In this document: one piece after another, positions 18,133 to 26,413 of the stretch
How positions within the stretch are numbered: the stretch's first letter is position 1
How the letters are laid out: the number at the start of each line of letters is the position of its first letter
Assembly: GCA_030432235.1 (NCBI GenBank)
Contig: JAUIHT010000005.1
Span: forward strand, 248,001 to 312,000
Direction: 5' to 3'
Source of the DNA: Verrucomicrobiia bacterium
GTDB taxonomy: Bacteria; Verrucomicrobiota; Verrucomicrobiia; Opitutales; Cerasicoccaceae
DNA: 64,000 nt
Translations under genes and position numbers: made by a program
The notes under the pieces: model-generated
The model's database searches: none
What the model saw: the letters and a program-made list of their open reading frames with translations, nothing else
What the model was told of the DNA's origin: nothing

Positions 18133-18963
18133 ATGTATCAATTAGTTGAAAAAAGAATCAATCGCCTGGAAAACCGTGGGTTAACGCTGATCGAAATTCT
18201 CATCGCCATGGGAATCACGGCACTATTAACGCTGATTACGCTTTCCGTACTCGGCAATGTGCGCGAACAGGCTTACCTGACCGAAGAAGTCGCGGCGGGC
18301 AGAAATCTGATCTCGGCCTACCATTTATATGCGCAGGACCGAAGCGGCGAACTGCTGCCAGGCTTTGACGAGCGAATTAATAGTGTGCGCTACCAGAACA
18401 GGATGATCAGCTTTCCGGCCATCGCGCACCGCTACCCTTTTCGGATAGCGCCTTATCTGAACGATAAGCTCGAGGGAGCCACCCTGCTCTTCTCCAATAA
18501 AGAATTCATTGAAAATAAGTACGGCACGCGGGGGTTTCTGCACGACTACATGCTGAGCCTGAATCCGCTATTCGGCATTAACCACACCTTTGTCGGCGGT
18601 CATGTGAATGCTTCCGGTGAAAATATGGAAAACCACAACGAAGTCCTCACGCGTTTGGTGCAAATCGAAGAACCCGTGCTTGTCTTTGCTTCATCCGGCA
18701 TGGGTCCGGTGCCAGAAGTAGCCCAGTTTAATGAAACCGTCGGATTCAACGTCATTGAGGCGCCACACACCTGGACCTCAGAGACATGGAGCAAGCATTC
18801 CAATGTAGATAACTACGGGAATGTTTCCCCCCGGCATAATGGAAAAGCCATCTGCGCCTTCAGTGATGGCAGTGTTCAACCACTGGAGATGGAAACGCTA
18901 CGCGATATGCAGCTTTGGTGTCGGAATGCCTCCCGCGCAGGCAACCCAAACTATAACCCATGA
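18133..18963 (+). CDS. Prepilin-like protein with H-X9-DG motif
   Basis: A 276-residue protein with a type IV prepilin leader: basic N-terminus, then RG followed by LTLIEILIAMG. Cleavage would occur after the glycine with Leu, not Phe, at mature position 1 and Glu at position 5. A long N-terminal helix follows, then a globular region. RHNGKAICAFSDGSV near residues 236-250 fits the H-X9-DG motif of the large pseudopilin-like families of Verrucomicrobiota, Planctomycetota and Lentisphaerota. Function is unknown; such proteins are found in dozens per genome and often near sugar-degradation or surface genes. The start is the first ATG in frame. Confidence 0.8.
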   Translation: MYQLVEKRINRLENRGLTLIEILIAMGITALLTLITLSVLGNVREQAYLTEEVAAGRNLISAYHLYAQDRSGELLPGFDERINSVRYQNRMISFPAIAHRYPFRIAPYLNDKLEGATLLFSNKEFIENKYGTRGFLHDYMLSLNPLFGINHTFVGGHVNASGENMENHNEVLTRLVQIEEPVLVFASSGMGPVPEVAQFNETVGFNVIEAPHTWTSETWSKHSNVDNYGNVSPRHNGKAICAFSDGSVQPLEMETLRDMQLWCRNASRAGNPNYNP

Positions 18964-18975
18964 GCCCCCTTTTTC

Positions 18976-19002
18976 GTATCTTAGGTTTTTTAGGTAAGAT
19001 AC
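18976..19002. promoter_or_regulatory. Hairpin or operator upstream of cysC
   Basis: GTATCTTA (18976-18983) and TAAGATAC (18995-19002) are perfect 8-bp inverted arms around an 11-base loop containing six T. It lies after the pilin-like gene and 62 bp before cysC. It could be a weak terminator of the former or a regulator site of the sulfate operon. Confidence 0.35.
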
Positions 19003-19063
19003 TAAATTAAAACTTGCCCTTGCCAAATTCGGCTGTTTTGTTACGCCACTTCTTTTTCCACGA

Positions 19064-19666
19064 ATGGCAAACAGCCAGCATATTTATCCGGAGTTCAAGC
19101 GCATGCTGCCTCGCGACGCCCGCGAAGGCCATCTGCGTCAGCGTGGTCACGTCTTCTGGTTTTACGGTCTCAGCGGCTCCGGCAAAAGCACTCTGGCCAT
19201 TGCTTTGGAGCAAAAACTCTTCGAGCAAGGGCGCTTCTGTCAGCTTCTGGACGGCGACAATATCCGCAGCGGCCTCAATAAGGACCTCGGTTTTACCGAT
19301 GCCGACCGCCTGGAAAACATTCGCCGCATCGCCGAGGTGGCCAAGCTCTTCGCCAACGCCGGCGTCCTCACCCTGACGGCCTTCATTTGCCCTAAGGAGG
19401 AGCTGCGCCAGATGGCCCGCGAAATCATCGGCCCGGAGGACTTCACCGAGGTCTACGTCAAGGCCAGCTACGAGACCTGTCAGGCCCGCGACCCCAAAGG
19501 GCTTTACCAGAAGGTTAACGCCGGCAAGGTAAAGTACTTCACCGGCAAGGACTCGGGGTTCGAGGAACCTGCCTCGCCGGATGTCCTCATCGACACCGAA
19601 ACCCTATCCCTGGAGGCTTCCCTGGAACAGCTCCTGCCCCTCGCCCTGGAAAAAACGGCCCTCTAG
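19064..19666 (+). CDS. cysC: Adenylylsulfate (APS) kinase
   Basis: A 200-residue P-loop kinase with Walker A GLSGSGKS (about 36-43), the DGDNIR segment, the LGF/DR-NIRR helix and the KGLY and FTGKDSGFE segments of APS kinases. It phosphorylates APS to PAPS with ATP. It is first in a rightward cluster cysC-cysD-cysN. The downstream CysN ends without a kinase domain, so this gene supplies that activity. No PAPS reductase (cysH) lies nearby, so sulfation of polysaccharide is as plausible a use as assimilation. The start ATG leads into the family N-terminus. Confidence 0.93.
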   Translation: MANSQHIYPEFKRMLPRDAREGHLRQRGHVFWFYGLSGSGKSTLAIALEQKLFEQGRFCQLLDGDNIRSGLNKDLGFTDADRLENIRRIAEVAKLFANAGVLTLTAFICPKEELRQMAREIIGPEDFTEVYVKASYETCQARDPKGLYQKVNAGKVKYFTGKDSGFEEPASPDVLIDTETLSLEASLEQLLPLALEKTAL

Positions 19667-19706
19667 CAATCAAGCACTAAGCATCAGAACACCAAGGCAC
19701 TCTTTT
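19667..19706. repeat. Short run of AAGCACTAAGCATC-type words
   Basis: The cysC-cysD gap holds a few imperfect copies of an AGCACT/AGCATC word on one arm only. It resembles the words in the elements at 20.6 and 53.1 kb. It is short and could be chance. Confidence 0.3.
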
Positions 19707-19708
19707 AC

Positions 19709-20623
19709 ATGCACCGCGCCTACCAAATCAACCACCTCAAGCAACTCGAGTCCGAGTCGATTTTCGTCCTGCGTGAATTCGCCGCGCAGTTCGAAAAGCC
19801 CGTGCTGCTCTTTTCCGGCGGCAAGGACTCCATCGTCATGGCCTGGCTGGCCCGCAAGGCCTTCTGGCCGGCGAAGCTGCCCTTCCCGCTCATGCACGTG
19901 GACACCGGGCACAACTTCGAGGAGACCATGACCTATCGCGACGATTTCGTCAAAGAGATCGGCGCACAGCTCGTCGTGGCCTCCGTGCAGGACTCCATCG
20001 ACAAGGGTCGCGTGGTTGAGGAAAAGGGCCCCAAGGCCAGCCGCAACGGCCTGCAAACCGTCACCCTGCTCGACGGCATCGAGGAGCATGGGTTTGACGC
20101 CGCTCTGGGTGGTGGCCGCCGTGACGAGGAAAAGGCCCGCGCCAAGGAGCGCTTCTTCTCCCACCGCGACGACTTCGGCCAGTGGGACCCGAAGAATCAG
20201 CGCCCCGAGCTCTGGAACATCTTCAACGGCCGCAAGCTGCCCGGTGAACACTTCCGTGTCTTCCCTCTCTCCAACTGGACGGAGATGGACATCTGGCAGT
20301 ACATCAAGCAGGAAAACATTCCCCTGCCCACGCTTTACTTCGCCGCCGAGCGCGAGGTCTTCGACCGTGACGGCACCATCCTGGCCAAGACCGATTTCAT
20401 CAACCTGCTACCCGAGGAGGAGCCCACCCTGCGCAAGCAGGTCGTACGCTTCCGCACCATCGGTGACGCCACCTGCACCGGTGCCGTTGTTTCCGAGGCC
20501 AAAACCATCGATGACATCATCGAGGAAGTCGCCGCCGCCCGTCAGACCGAACGCGGTGGGCGCGCCGACGACAAGCGCTCCGAAACCGCCATGGAGGACC
20601 GCAAGAAGCAGGGGTATTTTTAA
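19709..20623 (+). CDS. cysD: Sulfate adenylyltransferase subunit 2
   Basis: A 304-residue PP-loop ATPase with the SGGKDS pyrophosphate-binding motif (about 36-41), HVDTGHNFEET and GGGRRDEEKARAKER, all characteristic of CysD. With CysN it makes APS from ATP and sulfate, driven by GTP hydrolysis. The C-terminus RRDDKR-type basic tail and GYF end are usual. It lies between cysC and cysN; 107 bp filled by an inverted repeat element separates it from cysN. Confidence 0.95.
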   Translation: MHRAYQINHLKQLESESIFVLREFAAQFEKPVLLFSGGKDSIVMAWLARKAFWPAKLPFPLMHVDTGHNFEETMTYRDDFVKEIGAQLVVASVQDSIDKGRVVEEKGPKASRNGLQTVTLLDGIEEHGFDAALGGGRRDEEKARAKERFFSHRDDFGQWDPKNQRPELWNIFNGRKLPGEHFRVFPLSNWTEMDIWQYIKQENIPLPTLYFAAEREVFDRDGTILAKTDFINLLPEEEPTLRKQVVRFRTIGDATCTGAVVSEAKTIDDIIEEVAAARQTERGGRADDKRSETAMEDRKKQGYF

Positions 20624-20624
20624 T

Positions 20625-20727
20625 AAACGCTGAACGCTGAATGCTGAACGCTGACAAGCATACCGCATTCAGTTTGGCGATCCCTGAAATCATTTAGCAT
20701 TAAGCACTCAGCATTTAGCATTTATTT
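20625..20727. repeat. Inverted element made of GCTGAATGCT-type words
   Basis: The left half (20625-20654) repeats ACGCTGA/ATGCTGA; the right half (20694-20727) repeats AGCATT/AGCACT/AGCATTTA, the reverse complement of the same word. A spacer of about 40 bp lies between. It fills the cysD-cysN gap, so it is transcribed with the operon. It has the same architecture as the 9.5 kb element with a different word. Confidence 0.75.
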
Positions 20728-20730
20728 ATC

Positions 20731-22002
20731 ATGAGCGAACGTGGATATCTCGACATGGACTTGCTCCGCTTCACCACTGCGGGCAGCGTCGACGACGGCA
20801 AGAGCACCCTCATCGGGCGGCTCCTTTACGACTCCAAGAACATCTTTGAGGACCAGCTCGAAGCGGTCGAAAAGACCTCCAAGTCACGCGGCGACGAGCA
20901 CGTCAATCTCGCCCTGCTGACCGACGGCCTCCGTGCCGAGCGCGAGCAGGGCATCACCATCGACGTGGCCTATCGCTACTTCGCCACGCCCAAGCGCAAG
21001 TTCATCATTGCGGACACGCCAGGGCACATCCAGTACACGCGCAATATGGTCACCGGCGCCTCGACGGCCAACCTCGCCATCATCCTGGTGGACGCGCGCA
21101 AAGGCGTCATTGAGCAGACCTGCCGCCACTCCTTCATCGCCAGCCTGCTGCAGATCAAGCACATCGTCGTCTGCGTCAACAAGATGGACCTGGTCGACTG
21201 GAAGAAGGAAACCTTCGACAGCATCGTCGATGACTACAAGGACTTCGCTTCTCGACTCCAAAGCGTCACCGAAGTAACCTTCATCCCCATCAGCGCACTC
21301 AAGGGCGATAACGTCGTCGATCCTTCGACGAACATGCCGTGGTACCAGGGCCCCACCCTGCTCTATCATCTCGAGAACGTCTACATCGGCTCGGACGCCA
21401 ACCACGTCGACGCACGCCTGCCCGTGCAATGGGTCATCCGTCCGCACAGCACGGAGTGGCACGACTTTCGCGGTTACGCCGGGCGCGTGGCCGGCGGTGT
21501 CTTCAAGCCCGGCGATGACGTCGTGGTGCTGCCTTCCGGTTTCGAGGCCAAGATCAAGGCCATCCATGACATGGGGGGTGAGCTCGAAGAGGCTTTCAAC
21601 CCGATGTCGATTGCGATGACGCTGGATCGCGAAATCGATATCAGTCGCGGCGACATGATTGCCAAGCCCAACAATCAGCCCAAGGTCGGTCAGGACATCG
21701 AGGCCATGGTCTGCTGGTTCTCAGAGAAAAAGTCCCTGGCCGGACGCGCCAAGTTCATTCTCCGTCACACCACCAAGGAGTGCAAGGCCATCGTCAGCGA
21801 GGTCCGCTACAAGGTTAACATCAACACGCTGCACAAGATCGAGGACGACCTGGAGCTGAAGCTCAACGACATAGGCCGCATCAGCCTGCGCACCTCCTCG
21901 CCGCTCTTCTACGACAGCTACACCAAGAACCGCCAGACCGGCAGCTTCGTGCTCATCGACGAGTTCACCAACGAAACCGTCGCCGCCGGCATGATCCGGT
22001 AA
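20731..22002 (+). CDS. cysN: Sulfate adenylyltransferase subunit 1 (GTPase)
   Basis: A 423-residue translation-factor-type GTPase: G1 AGSVDDGKST (about 16-25), effector segment EREQGITIDVAYR, G3 DTPGH, G4 NKMD, then two beta-barrel domains. It regulates the CysD adenylyltransferase to form APS. It ends after the second barrel, so this is the single-function form and not the CysNC fusion; cysC is separate two genes upstream. The start ATG follows the repeat element directly. Confidence 0.95.
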   Translation: MSERGYLDMDLLRFTTAGSVDDGKSTLIGRLLYDSKNIFEDQLEAVEKTSKSRGDEHVNLALLTDGLRAEREQGITIDVAYRYFATPKRKFIIADTPGHIQYTRNMVTGASTANLAIILVDARKGVIEQTCRHSFIASLLQIKHIVVCVNKMDLVDWKKETFDSIVDDYKDFASRLQSVTEVTFIPISALKGDNVVDPSTNMPWYQGPTLLYHLENVYIGSDANHVDARLPVQWVIRPHSTEWHDFRGYAGRVAGGVFKPGDDVVVLPSGFEAKIKAIHDMGGELEEAFNPMSIAMTLDREIDISRGDMIAKPNNQPKVGQDIEAMVCWFSEKKSLAGRAKFILRHTTKECKAIVSEVRYKVNINTLHKIEDDLELKLNDIGRISLRTSSPLFYDSYTKNRQTGSFVLIDEFTNETVAAGMIR

Positions 22003-22012
22003 ATCGTTCTGG

Positions 22013-22095
22013 TCACGAGGAGCACAAAGAAGACACGAAGCACACAAAGCTTCTTGCCTTCGTGCCTTTCGTGTATTCTTCGTGGACTTCGTGTC
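22013..22095. repeat. Inverted element made of CTTCGTGTCTTT-type words
   Basis: The left half (22013-22050) repeats CACAAAG/ACACGAAG; the right half (22053-22095) repeats CCTTCGTG, CTTTCGTG, CTTCGTGG and CTTCGTGT, which are reverse complements. The loop is short. It starts 11 bp after the cysN stop and overlaps the likely start of the RNase III-like gene, whose candidate GTG codons at 22082 and 22091 are part of the repeat. Confidence 0.75.
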
Positions 22096-22393
22096 GGATG
22101 AAATACAGTTGAAGCGTGAACAGGCCTGGGTGGGTGATGCCGTCCTGGCTCTTTTCGCCCGTGAGTGGATTCTCCGCCAGGACGACATCAAGCCCGGTCA
22201 ACGCACCGAGGCCTTCATCCAGATGACGGGGAACCAGTTCCTGGCCTGCGTGGGCGAACCCACTGCCATCGAGGCAGGCATTGGCAAGGTCTATCAAAGC
22301 GACGGCCTTCAAGCCGCCTTTAACCACATCGAAACTACTCTGCTGCCGCTGTATCTGAAGCAGCGCAACAACCGTAAGCCGAGCCGGCGATAA
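22082..22393 (+). CDS. Minimal RNase III-like (Mini-III-type) protein
   Basis: About 94-103 residues depending on the start: GTG at 22082 or 22091 (both in the repeat) or TTG at 22109. AWVGDAVLALFAREWI resembles the RNase III/Mini-III signature around the first catalytic Asp, and PTAIEAGIGKVYQSDGLQAAF resembles the second signature around the catalytic Glu. The auxiliary acidic residue of the first motif is Ala, as in Mini-III, and the Asp of the second is Thr. There is no double-stranded-RNA-binding domain. A role in processing structured RNA (for example 23S precursor) is a family inference. It lies downstream of cysN but may be transcribed separately. Confidence 0.65.
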   Translation: MDFVSDEIQLKREQAWVGDAVLALFAREWILRQDDIKPGQRTEAFIQMTGNQFLACVGEPTAIEAGIGKVYQSDGLQAAFNHIETTLLPLYLKQRNNRKPSRR

Positions 22394-22427
22394 GGCACCA
22401 GTAGTACGCCGGAAAGGCGCACCCTGC

Positions 22428-23348
22428 TCAGGTCAGTGCCACACGCACGGTAAAAATCTCGCTGCCGCCGGGCTCGACGAAGTGCAGGCCGTGGCCGTGC
22501 TCGGGGCTATTGGGCGGCCCCATCCAGGGCTCGACGCAGTAGAACGGACTGTCGTCGTCCATGGTCCAGGTAACCACCGTGGTCCAGGGCGACGGTATGG
22601 TGTGCTCGCCGATGAGAATCTCGACGGCCTCCTCGCCGCTGCGTGGCCCGAAAATCACCGCGTTGTGTTTCAGCTTCGACCGGATGAGATCGACGATGGC
22701 CGGGTCATCGAAGTAAGCATCCTGCGGGAACTCCTTCACCGCCACCAACGCTCCATTGGTATCCTGATGAAAGGCCTTTTTGGCTGGAACGTTGACGTGG
22801 TAGTCCTTGCGGGACGTTCCCTCGTGCCAGGGCAGCGTGAAGTAGAAGTGATGTCCGGCACTCCAGGGAATAGGCACCTCGTCTTCATTTTTCAGTTCGT
22901 AGTCCACGACGAAGGCAAGCTCCTCGAAGCGATAACGCACGTTGAAGGTGTAGTGATACGGATAAGCCTCCTGGCAGGCCTCACTGGGCTCGAAGACGGC
23001 GAGGAAGCCTTTGTCACTGACAGTCTCGATGCGAAAGTCACCATCACGGGCATAGCCGTGCATCTGCATGGGCCGGCGCACGCCGTCGGGTGCTTTCCAA
23101 AAGCCGATTTCGCCATCGCAAAAAGTACGCGCGGAAAAAGGGAACAGGACGGGGTTGCCACCGCGCACGTGCGCCGGATTGGAGTAGTCAGCATCTTCCG
23201 GCCAGTGGATAACGTCACGGACGGAACCATCGGCCATGCCGATGTGCCAGTTCATCAGGCGGGCTCCCTTTTCAGGCCATGCCAGGAAGGTCGAGGCTCC
23301 GACCGTCCATTTGTGAATCGTGTGTCCGTCAATCGAGATGGTTTCCAT
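22428..23348 (-). CDS. Aldose 1-epimerase family protein (hexose-phosphate mutarotase-like)
   Basis: A 306-residue galactose-mutarotase fold protein. RGGNPVLFPF, MQMHGYARDGDF and SAGHHFYFTLPW carry the substrate-binding Arg and the catalytic His pattern of YeaD/GalM-type enzymes, and CVEPWMGPPNS the C-terminal Glu. It would interconvert alpha and beta anomers of an aldose or its phosphate in the cytosol. It is the last gene of a leftward cluster with an ABC exporter, five bases after the previous stop; a functional link is not obvious. Confidence 0.8.
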   Translation of the reverse strand: METISIDGHTIHKWTVGASTFLAWPEKGARLMNWHIGMADGSVRDVIHWPEDADYSNPAHVRGGNPVLFPFSARTFCDGEIGFWKAPDGVRRPMQMHGYARDGDFRIETVSDKGFLAVFEPSEACQEAYPYHYTFNVRYRFEELAFVVDYELKNEDEVPIPWSAGHHFYFTLPWHEGTSRKDYHVNVPAKKAFHQDTNGALVAVKEFPQDAYFDDPAIVDLIRSKLKHNAVIFGPRSGEEAVEILIGEHTIPSPWTTVVTWTMDDDSPFYCVEPWMGPPNSPEHGHGLHFVEPGGSEIFTVRVALT

Positions 23349-23353
23349 GTAAT

Positions 23354-24343
23354 TCAGTGAGAATGCTCGTCGTGTTCGTGGTCGTGATGGTCGTGTTCTG
23401 AATCGGACTCCTGCGGAAAATCCTGGGTAGGCAATCCGTAAGACGGGCCTACATTTGTTTTCTCTTTGGACTGAGACCCGCCGAGATTAAAACCATTATT
23501 TTCAGACGGTGCGGTAAAGGCCGGGCGGACTTCGGTGTCCTGAGTGGGCAGGCGTTGGATGGGCGGCAGATCCAGCTCGTCTTCCAGCTCGCGGATACGC
23601 TCGAGTACCACGTTAGTCGCCGCCATGGCATTATCCCTGGGCAAGGTGGGATAAAGCGCGCGCAGGTAATCGTAGGCTTCCTGTTGGTGGCCTGAGCGCT
23701 TGAGCATTTCGGCGTAGATGCGATCGGCGTAATAAGGCGAATCAGGCATGGCCACGACTTCCTTGTAGTACTTGGCCGCCTGGGCCGGGTCCTCAAGTCG
23801 GTTGATGGAAATCTGAGCTTTCTCCAGAGGCACGCGGTAGTCATTCGGATGAAAACTGCCTGCTTTGTCTATGAAGTTCATGCCCAACTCAGCGTAGCGG
23901 GCCTTAAGGTTCTTTTCCACCGCAGGCGGTAGATTGGCGTAGCCGCCCATCTCCTGGGCCTCCCAGGCGGGCATATCGTAGGCCATCATGCGAGCGCCGT
24001 TCAGCCAGAAAAACATCGGGCGCGGGTCGACTGCGGTAACCAGGTTGAGCATCGCCTCGGTGTTAGGCCGATCCTTGTTTTCCCAGTAGGTGTTGGTCTT
24101 GATAAAGAGGAAGTCCGCGATGATGGCGCGAAAGCCCCCGATCAGGCCGATGACAAGCCCCTGACCCAAGGCGCCTTCCACCTCGCGCAGGTTGAGTTCT
24201 GGCTGAGTCGCCTTGACCTCATCCCAGATGGGGCGCTCCACCGGAGACAATGCCAGGCCCAATACAAACAAAGACAGCGCCGACAGGCCAAACACGCGTG
24301 CCCGCCGCCACCACCAGTTGTCCTTTGCTTTGATTAGGGGCAT
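23354..24343 (-). CDS. Membrane-anchored protein with TPR-like helices and His-rich tail
   Basis: A 329-residue protein with a hydrophobic anchor (about 15-32), a second hydrophobic stretch (about 58-80) and a helical region to about 240 in which PAQAAKYYKEVVAM and HQQEAYDYLRALYP look like degenerate TPR hairpins. The tail is disordered and ends with the His/Asp/Glu-rich segment HDHHDHEHDEHSH, possibly metal-binding. It starts three bases after the ABC permease stop, so it is probably an accessory of that transporter. I do not recognise a named family. Confidence 0.65.
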   Translation of the reverse strand: MPLIKAKDNWWWRRARVFGLSALSLFVLGLALSPVERPIWDEVKATQPELNLREVEGALGQGLVIGLIGGFRAIIADFLFIKTNTYWENKDRPNTEAMLNLVTAVDPRPMFFWLNGARMMAYDMPAWEAQEMGGYANLPPAVEKNLKARYAELGMNFIDKAGSFHPNDYRVPLEKAQISINRLEDPAQAAKYYKEVVAMPDSPYYADRIYAEMLKRSGHQQEAYDYLRALYPTLPRDNAMAATNVVLERIRELEDELDLPPIQRLPTQDTEVRPAFTAPSENNGFNLGGSQSKEKTNVGPSYGLPTQDFPQESDSEHDHHDHEHDEHSH

Positions 24344-24346
24344 GGC

Positions 24347-25183
24347 TCAGATTTCCCTTCCGCGGAAGGCCAGCACGGCCAGTGCGTTGAAGGCTATGAT
24401 GTAAACAATACCGTAACCGAAGATACCCCAGGCCGAGGCGGCCGCCAGGGTCTGCTCCCCGGGGAAGATCATCAGCTCGGCCACATTGAACATTTGGAAA
24501 TTCGGGAATAGCAGAGCCATCACCCATACCATGCCGCGCAAGAGCGGATTGCCGATATCGTTCCATCCGTCACGCGCCACATACTGGAGCTGACAGATGA
24601 CAAAGACGAAGAACGACACGATGACCGTATACAGGTTGGTGTTGGAAAAGCTCGCGATGAACATCGTGATGGCCGCGATGATGCCGAAACGCAACAGTTC
24701 CAGCACGCCGTAGGCAAAGAGCCCACCATAGCTGACCAGCCGTCCCTCGGCGAAGTCGTCGGGGTAGCGTTCCATGAGGGCACCCTCACGCCAGGACAGC
24801 ATGCCAGCCAGCAGGCCGATCATCAACATCGTGAAGACGGTCAGCAGTGCGAAGATACCCAGATACTTGCCGGCGATGAACTCCCAGCGGTAGACCGGCT
24901 TGGCAAGAATAGTCAGCGCGGTGCGGTTCTCAATTTCGCTGAAGAACAACTGCGCCGTGGCCACAATCGACAGGATGGAGCCGAAAAACAGGATCGAGCC
25001 CATGCCGAAGTCCGTGATGAACTTCAGCTCGGAGCTGCCGAAGTCAAACTGGCGGAAAAAGTTGGCGCTCAGGATGAGAGCCACTGCCAGGATGACCAGC
25101 ACGTTGATGAACTTCTGCCGCAACGCCTCCAGAAAGGTGTTGCGGGCAATGGTGGTGATACGATTCAGGCTGCCTCCGCTCAT
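24347..25183 (-). CDS. ABC-2 type transporter permease
   Basis: A 278-residue membrane protein with about six helices. An N-terminal amphipathic helix (TIARNTFLEALRQKF) and the first membrane segment are followed by the AQLFFSEIENRTALTILAKPV loop typical of NosY/GldF-like ABC-2 permeases. It starts four bases inside the end of the ATPase gene, so the two are translationally coupled. Together they would form an exporter; the substrate is unknown. Confidence 0.85.
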   Translation of the reverse strand: MSGGSLNRITTIARNTFLEALRQKFINVLVILAVALILSANFFRQFDFGSSELKFITDFGMGSILFFGSILSIVATAQLFFSEIENRTALTILAKPVYRWEFIAGKYLGIFALLTVFTMLMIGLLAGMLSWREGALMERYPDDFAEGRLVSYGGLFAYGVLELLRFGIIAAITMFIASFSNTNLYTVIVSFFVFVICQLQYVARDGWNDIGNPLLRGMVWVMALLFPNFQMFNVAELMIFPGEQTLAAASAWGIFGYGIVYIIAFNALAVLAFRGREI

Positions 25184-26055
25184 GCTTCCTCCTTTTCCGA
25201 TTCGTGTAACTGGTCCGAGTCACGCGTTTGCTGCAGGAAAAGCCGGTCCAGACTGATGCGTGGCGCTTCCACTGAGGCCAGCTTGGCCCCGTGCTTCTCC
25301 AGCACGGCCCTGACTTCCGCCTCGGCAGATGCGGGAAAGTGCTCCACGACCAGCGAACGCATGTCCTTCTTTTCAAGGAGCTCGTCCACGCTGCCTTCCA
25401 GCACGAGCTTACCGCGATTCATGATGCCGACCCGGTCGCAGATGCCTTCGACCTGTGCTAGCAGGTGGGAACACAGCAGAACCGTCTTCTTGCGCTCCTT
25501 AAGCGAGCGAATCATATCCGCGATGGCGGCCGAGCCGATAGGGTCAACGCCGGCGGTGGGCTCGTCGAGGATGACCAGACGTGGATCGTGCACGACGGCC
25601 TGGGCAATCCCGATGCGCTGCAGCATGCCTTTGGAGTAGGTGCCGACACGACGGTGGGCGGCCTCGTCCATAGCCACGAGCTTGAGCACGTCCTCGGTAC
25701 GGTCACCGATTTCGTCCTTGGGCACGCCACACATTTTGGCGTAGAAGCGCACCAGCTCACGGCCGCTCAGGTAGCGGTAAAAGTATGGCGCCTCCGGCAG
25801 GAATCCGACGTCCCGCCGGGAACGCACCGAAGTGGAAGGCACTCCGTAGATTTGACAACTGCCGACCGTCGGCTCCAGCAGGCCAAGGATGACCTTCATG
25901 GTGGTACTTTTACCGCAGCCGTTAGGACCGAGCAGGCCGAAGATTTCGTTATCGGCGATTTTCAGCCAGAGGTCTTCCACCGCGCGGAGCTTGTAGCCAC
26001 GCATGCCGATGCGGAAATCCTTGGTGAGCCCGTTGATTTCAATAGCGTCGCTCAT
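25180..26055 (-). CDS. ABC transporter ATP-binding protein
   Basis: A 291-residue ATPase with Walker A GPNGCGKST (about 41-49), signature YSKGMLQRIGIAQ, Walker B LVILDEPTAGVDP and the H-loop LLCSHLL. The length and the DrrA/CcmA-like C-terminal extension fit ABC-2 exporters. It overlaps the permease gene by four bases and follows acylphosphatase by one base. Confidence 0.92.
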   Translation of the reverse strand: MSDAIEINGLTKDFRIGMRGYKLRAVEDLWLKIADNEIFGLLGPNGCGKSTTMKVILGLLEPTVGSCQIYGVPSTSVRSRRDVGFLPEAPYFYRYLSGRELVRFYAKMCGVPKDEIGDRTEDVLKLVAMDEAAHRRVGTYSKGMLQRIGIAQAVVHDPRLVILDEPTAGVDPIGSAAIADMIRSLKERKKTVLLCSHLLAQVEGICDRVGIMNRGKLVLEGSVDELLEKKDMRSLVVEHFPASAEAEVRAVLEKHGAKLASVEAPRISLDRLFLQQTRDSDQLHESEKEEA

Positions 26056-26056
26056 G

Positions 26057-26344
26057 TTAATGGGTAATCTTGAAAGTCTTGTAAGCCGGGGCAGCTTGAA
26101 AGGTTTTTTTCTCGGTTTCGCGAATAAAAGGCGACATCCGATCGCTCAATTCGGTGAGAAAAGCGTTTACCTCACCGGGTTCCCCCTGTGCGGCCAGATG
26201 CACGCGCCCATCGGCCAGATTTGCCACCTCACCGGTGACGGCAAATTCCTTGGCTGCCTGAAGCGTCGCATAGCGAAAGCCTACGCCTTGTACGCGACCG
26301 GAAAAATGGACATCGGCGGTAAAGACAGTTTTTTCTTCGGGCAT
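26057..26344 (-). CDS. acyP: Acylphosphatase
   Basis: A 95-residue protein with the signature FSGRVQGVGFRYATLQAAKEF, which holds the catalytic Arg, and GEVANLADGRV, which holds the catalytic Asn. It hydrolyses acyl phosphates such as acetyl phosphate and carbamoyl phosphate. It is the first gene of the leftward cluster with the ABC exporter, one base before the ATPase. The length is typical (about 90). Confidence 0.92.
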   Translation of the reverse strand: MPEEKTVFTADVHFSGRVQGVGFRYATLQAAKEFAVTGEVANLADGRVHLAAQGEPGEVNAFLTELSDRMSPFIRETEKKTFQAAPAYKTFKITH

Positions 26345-26413
26345 AACTGAGAGATAAAATCACTCCTAAAGGACCAGATGACAACCCCTTTCGCAAGCCT
26401 TGAAAGGCCTGAT

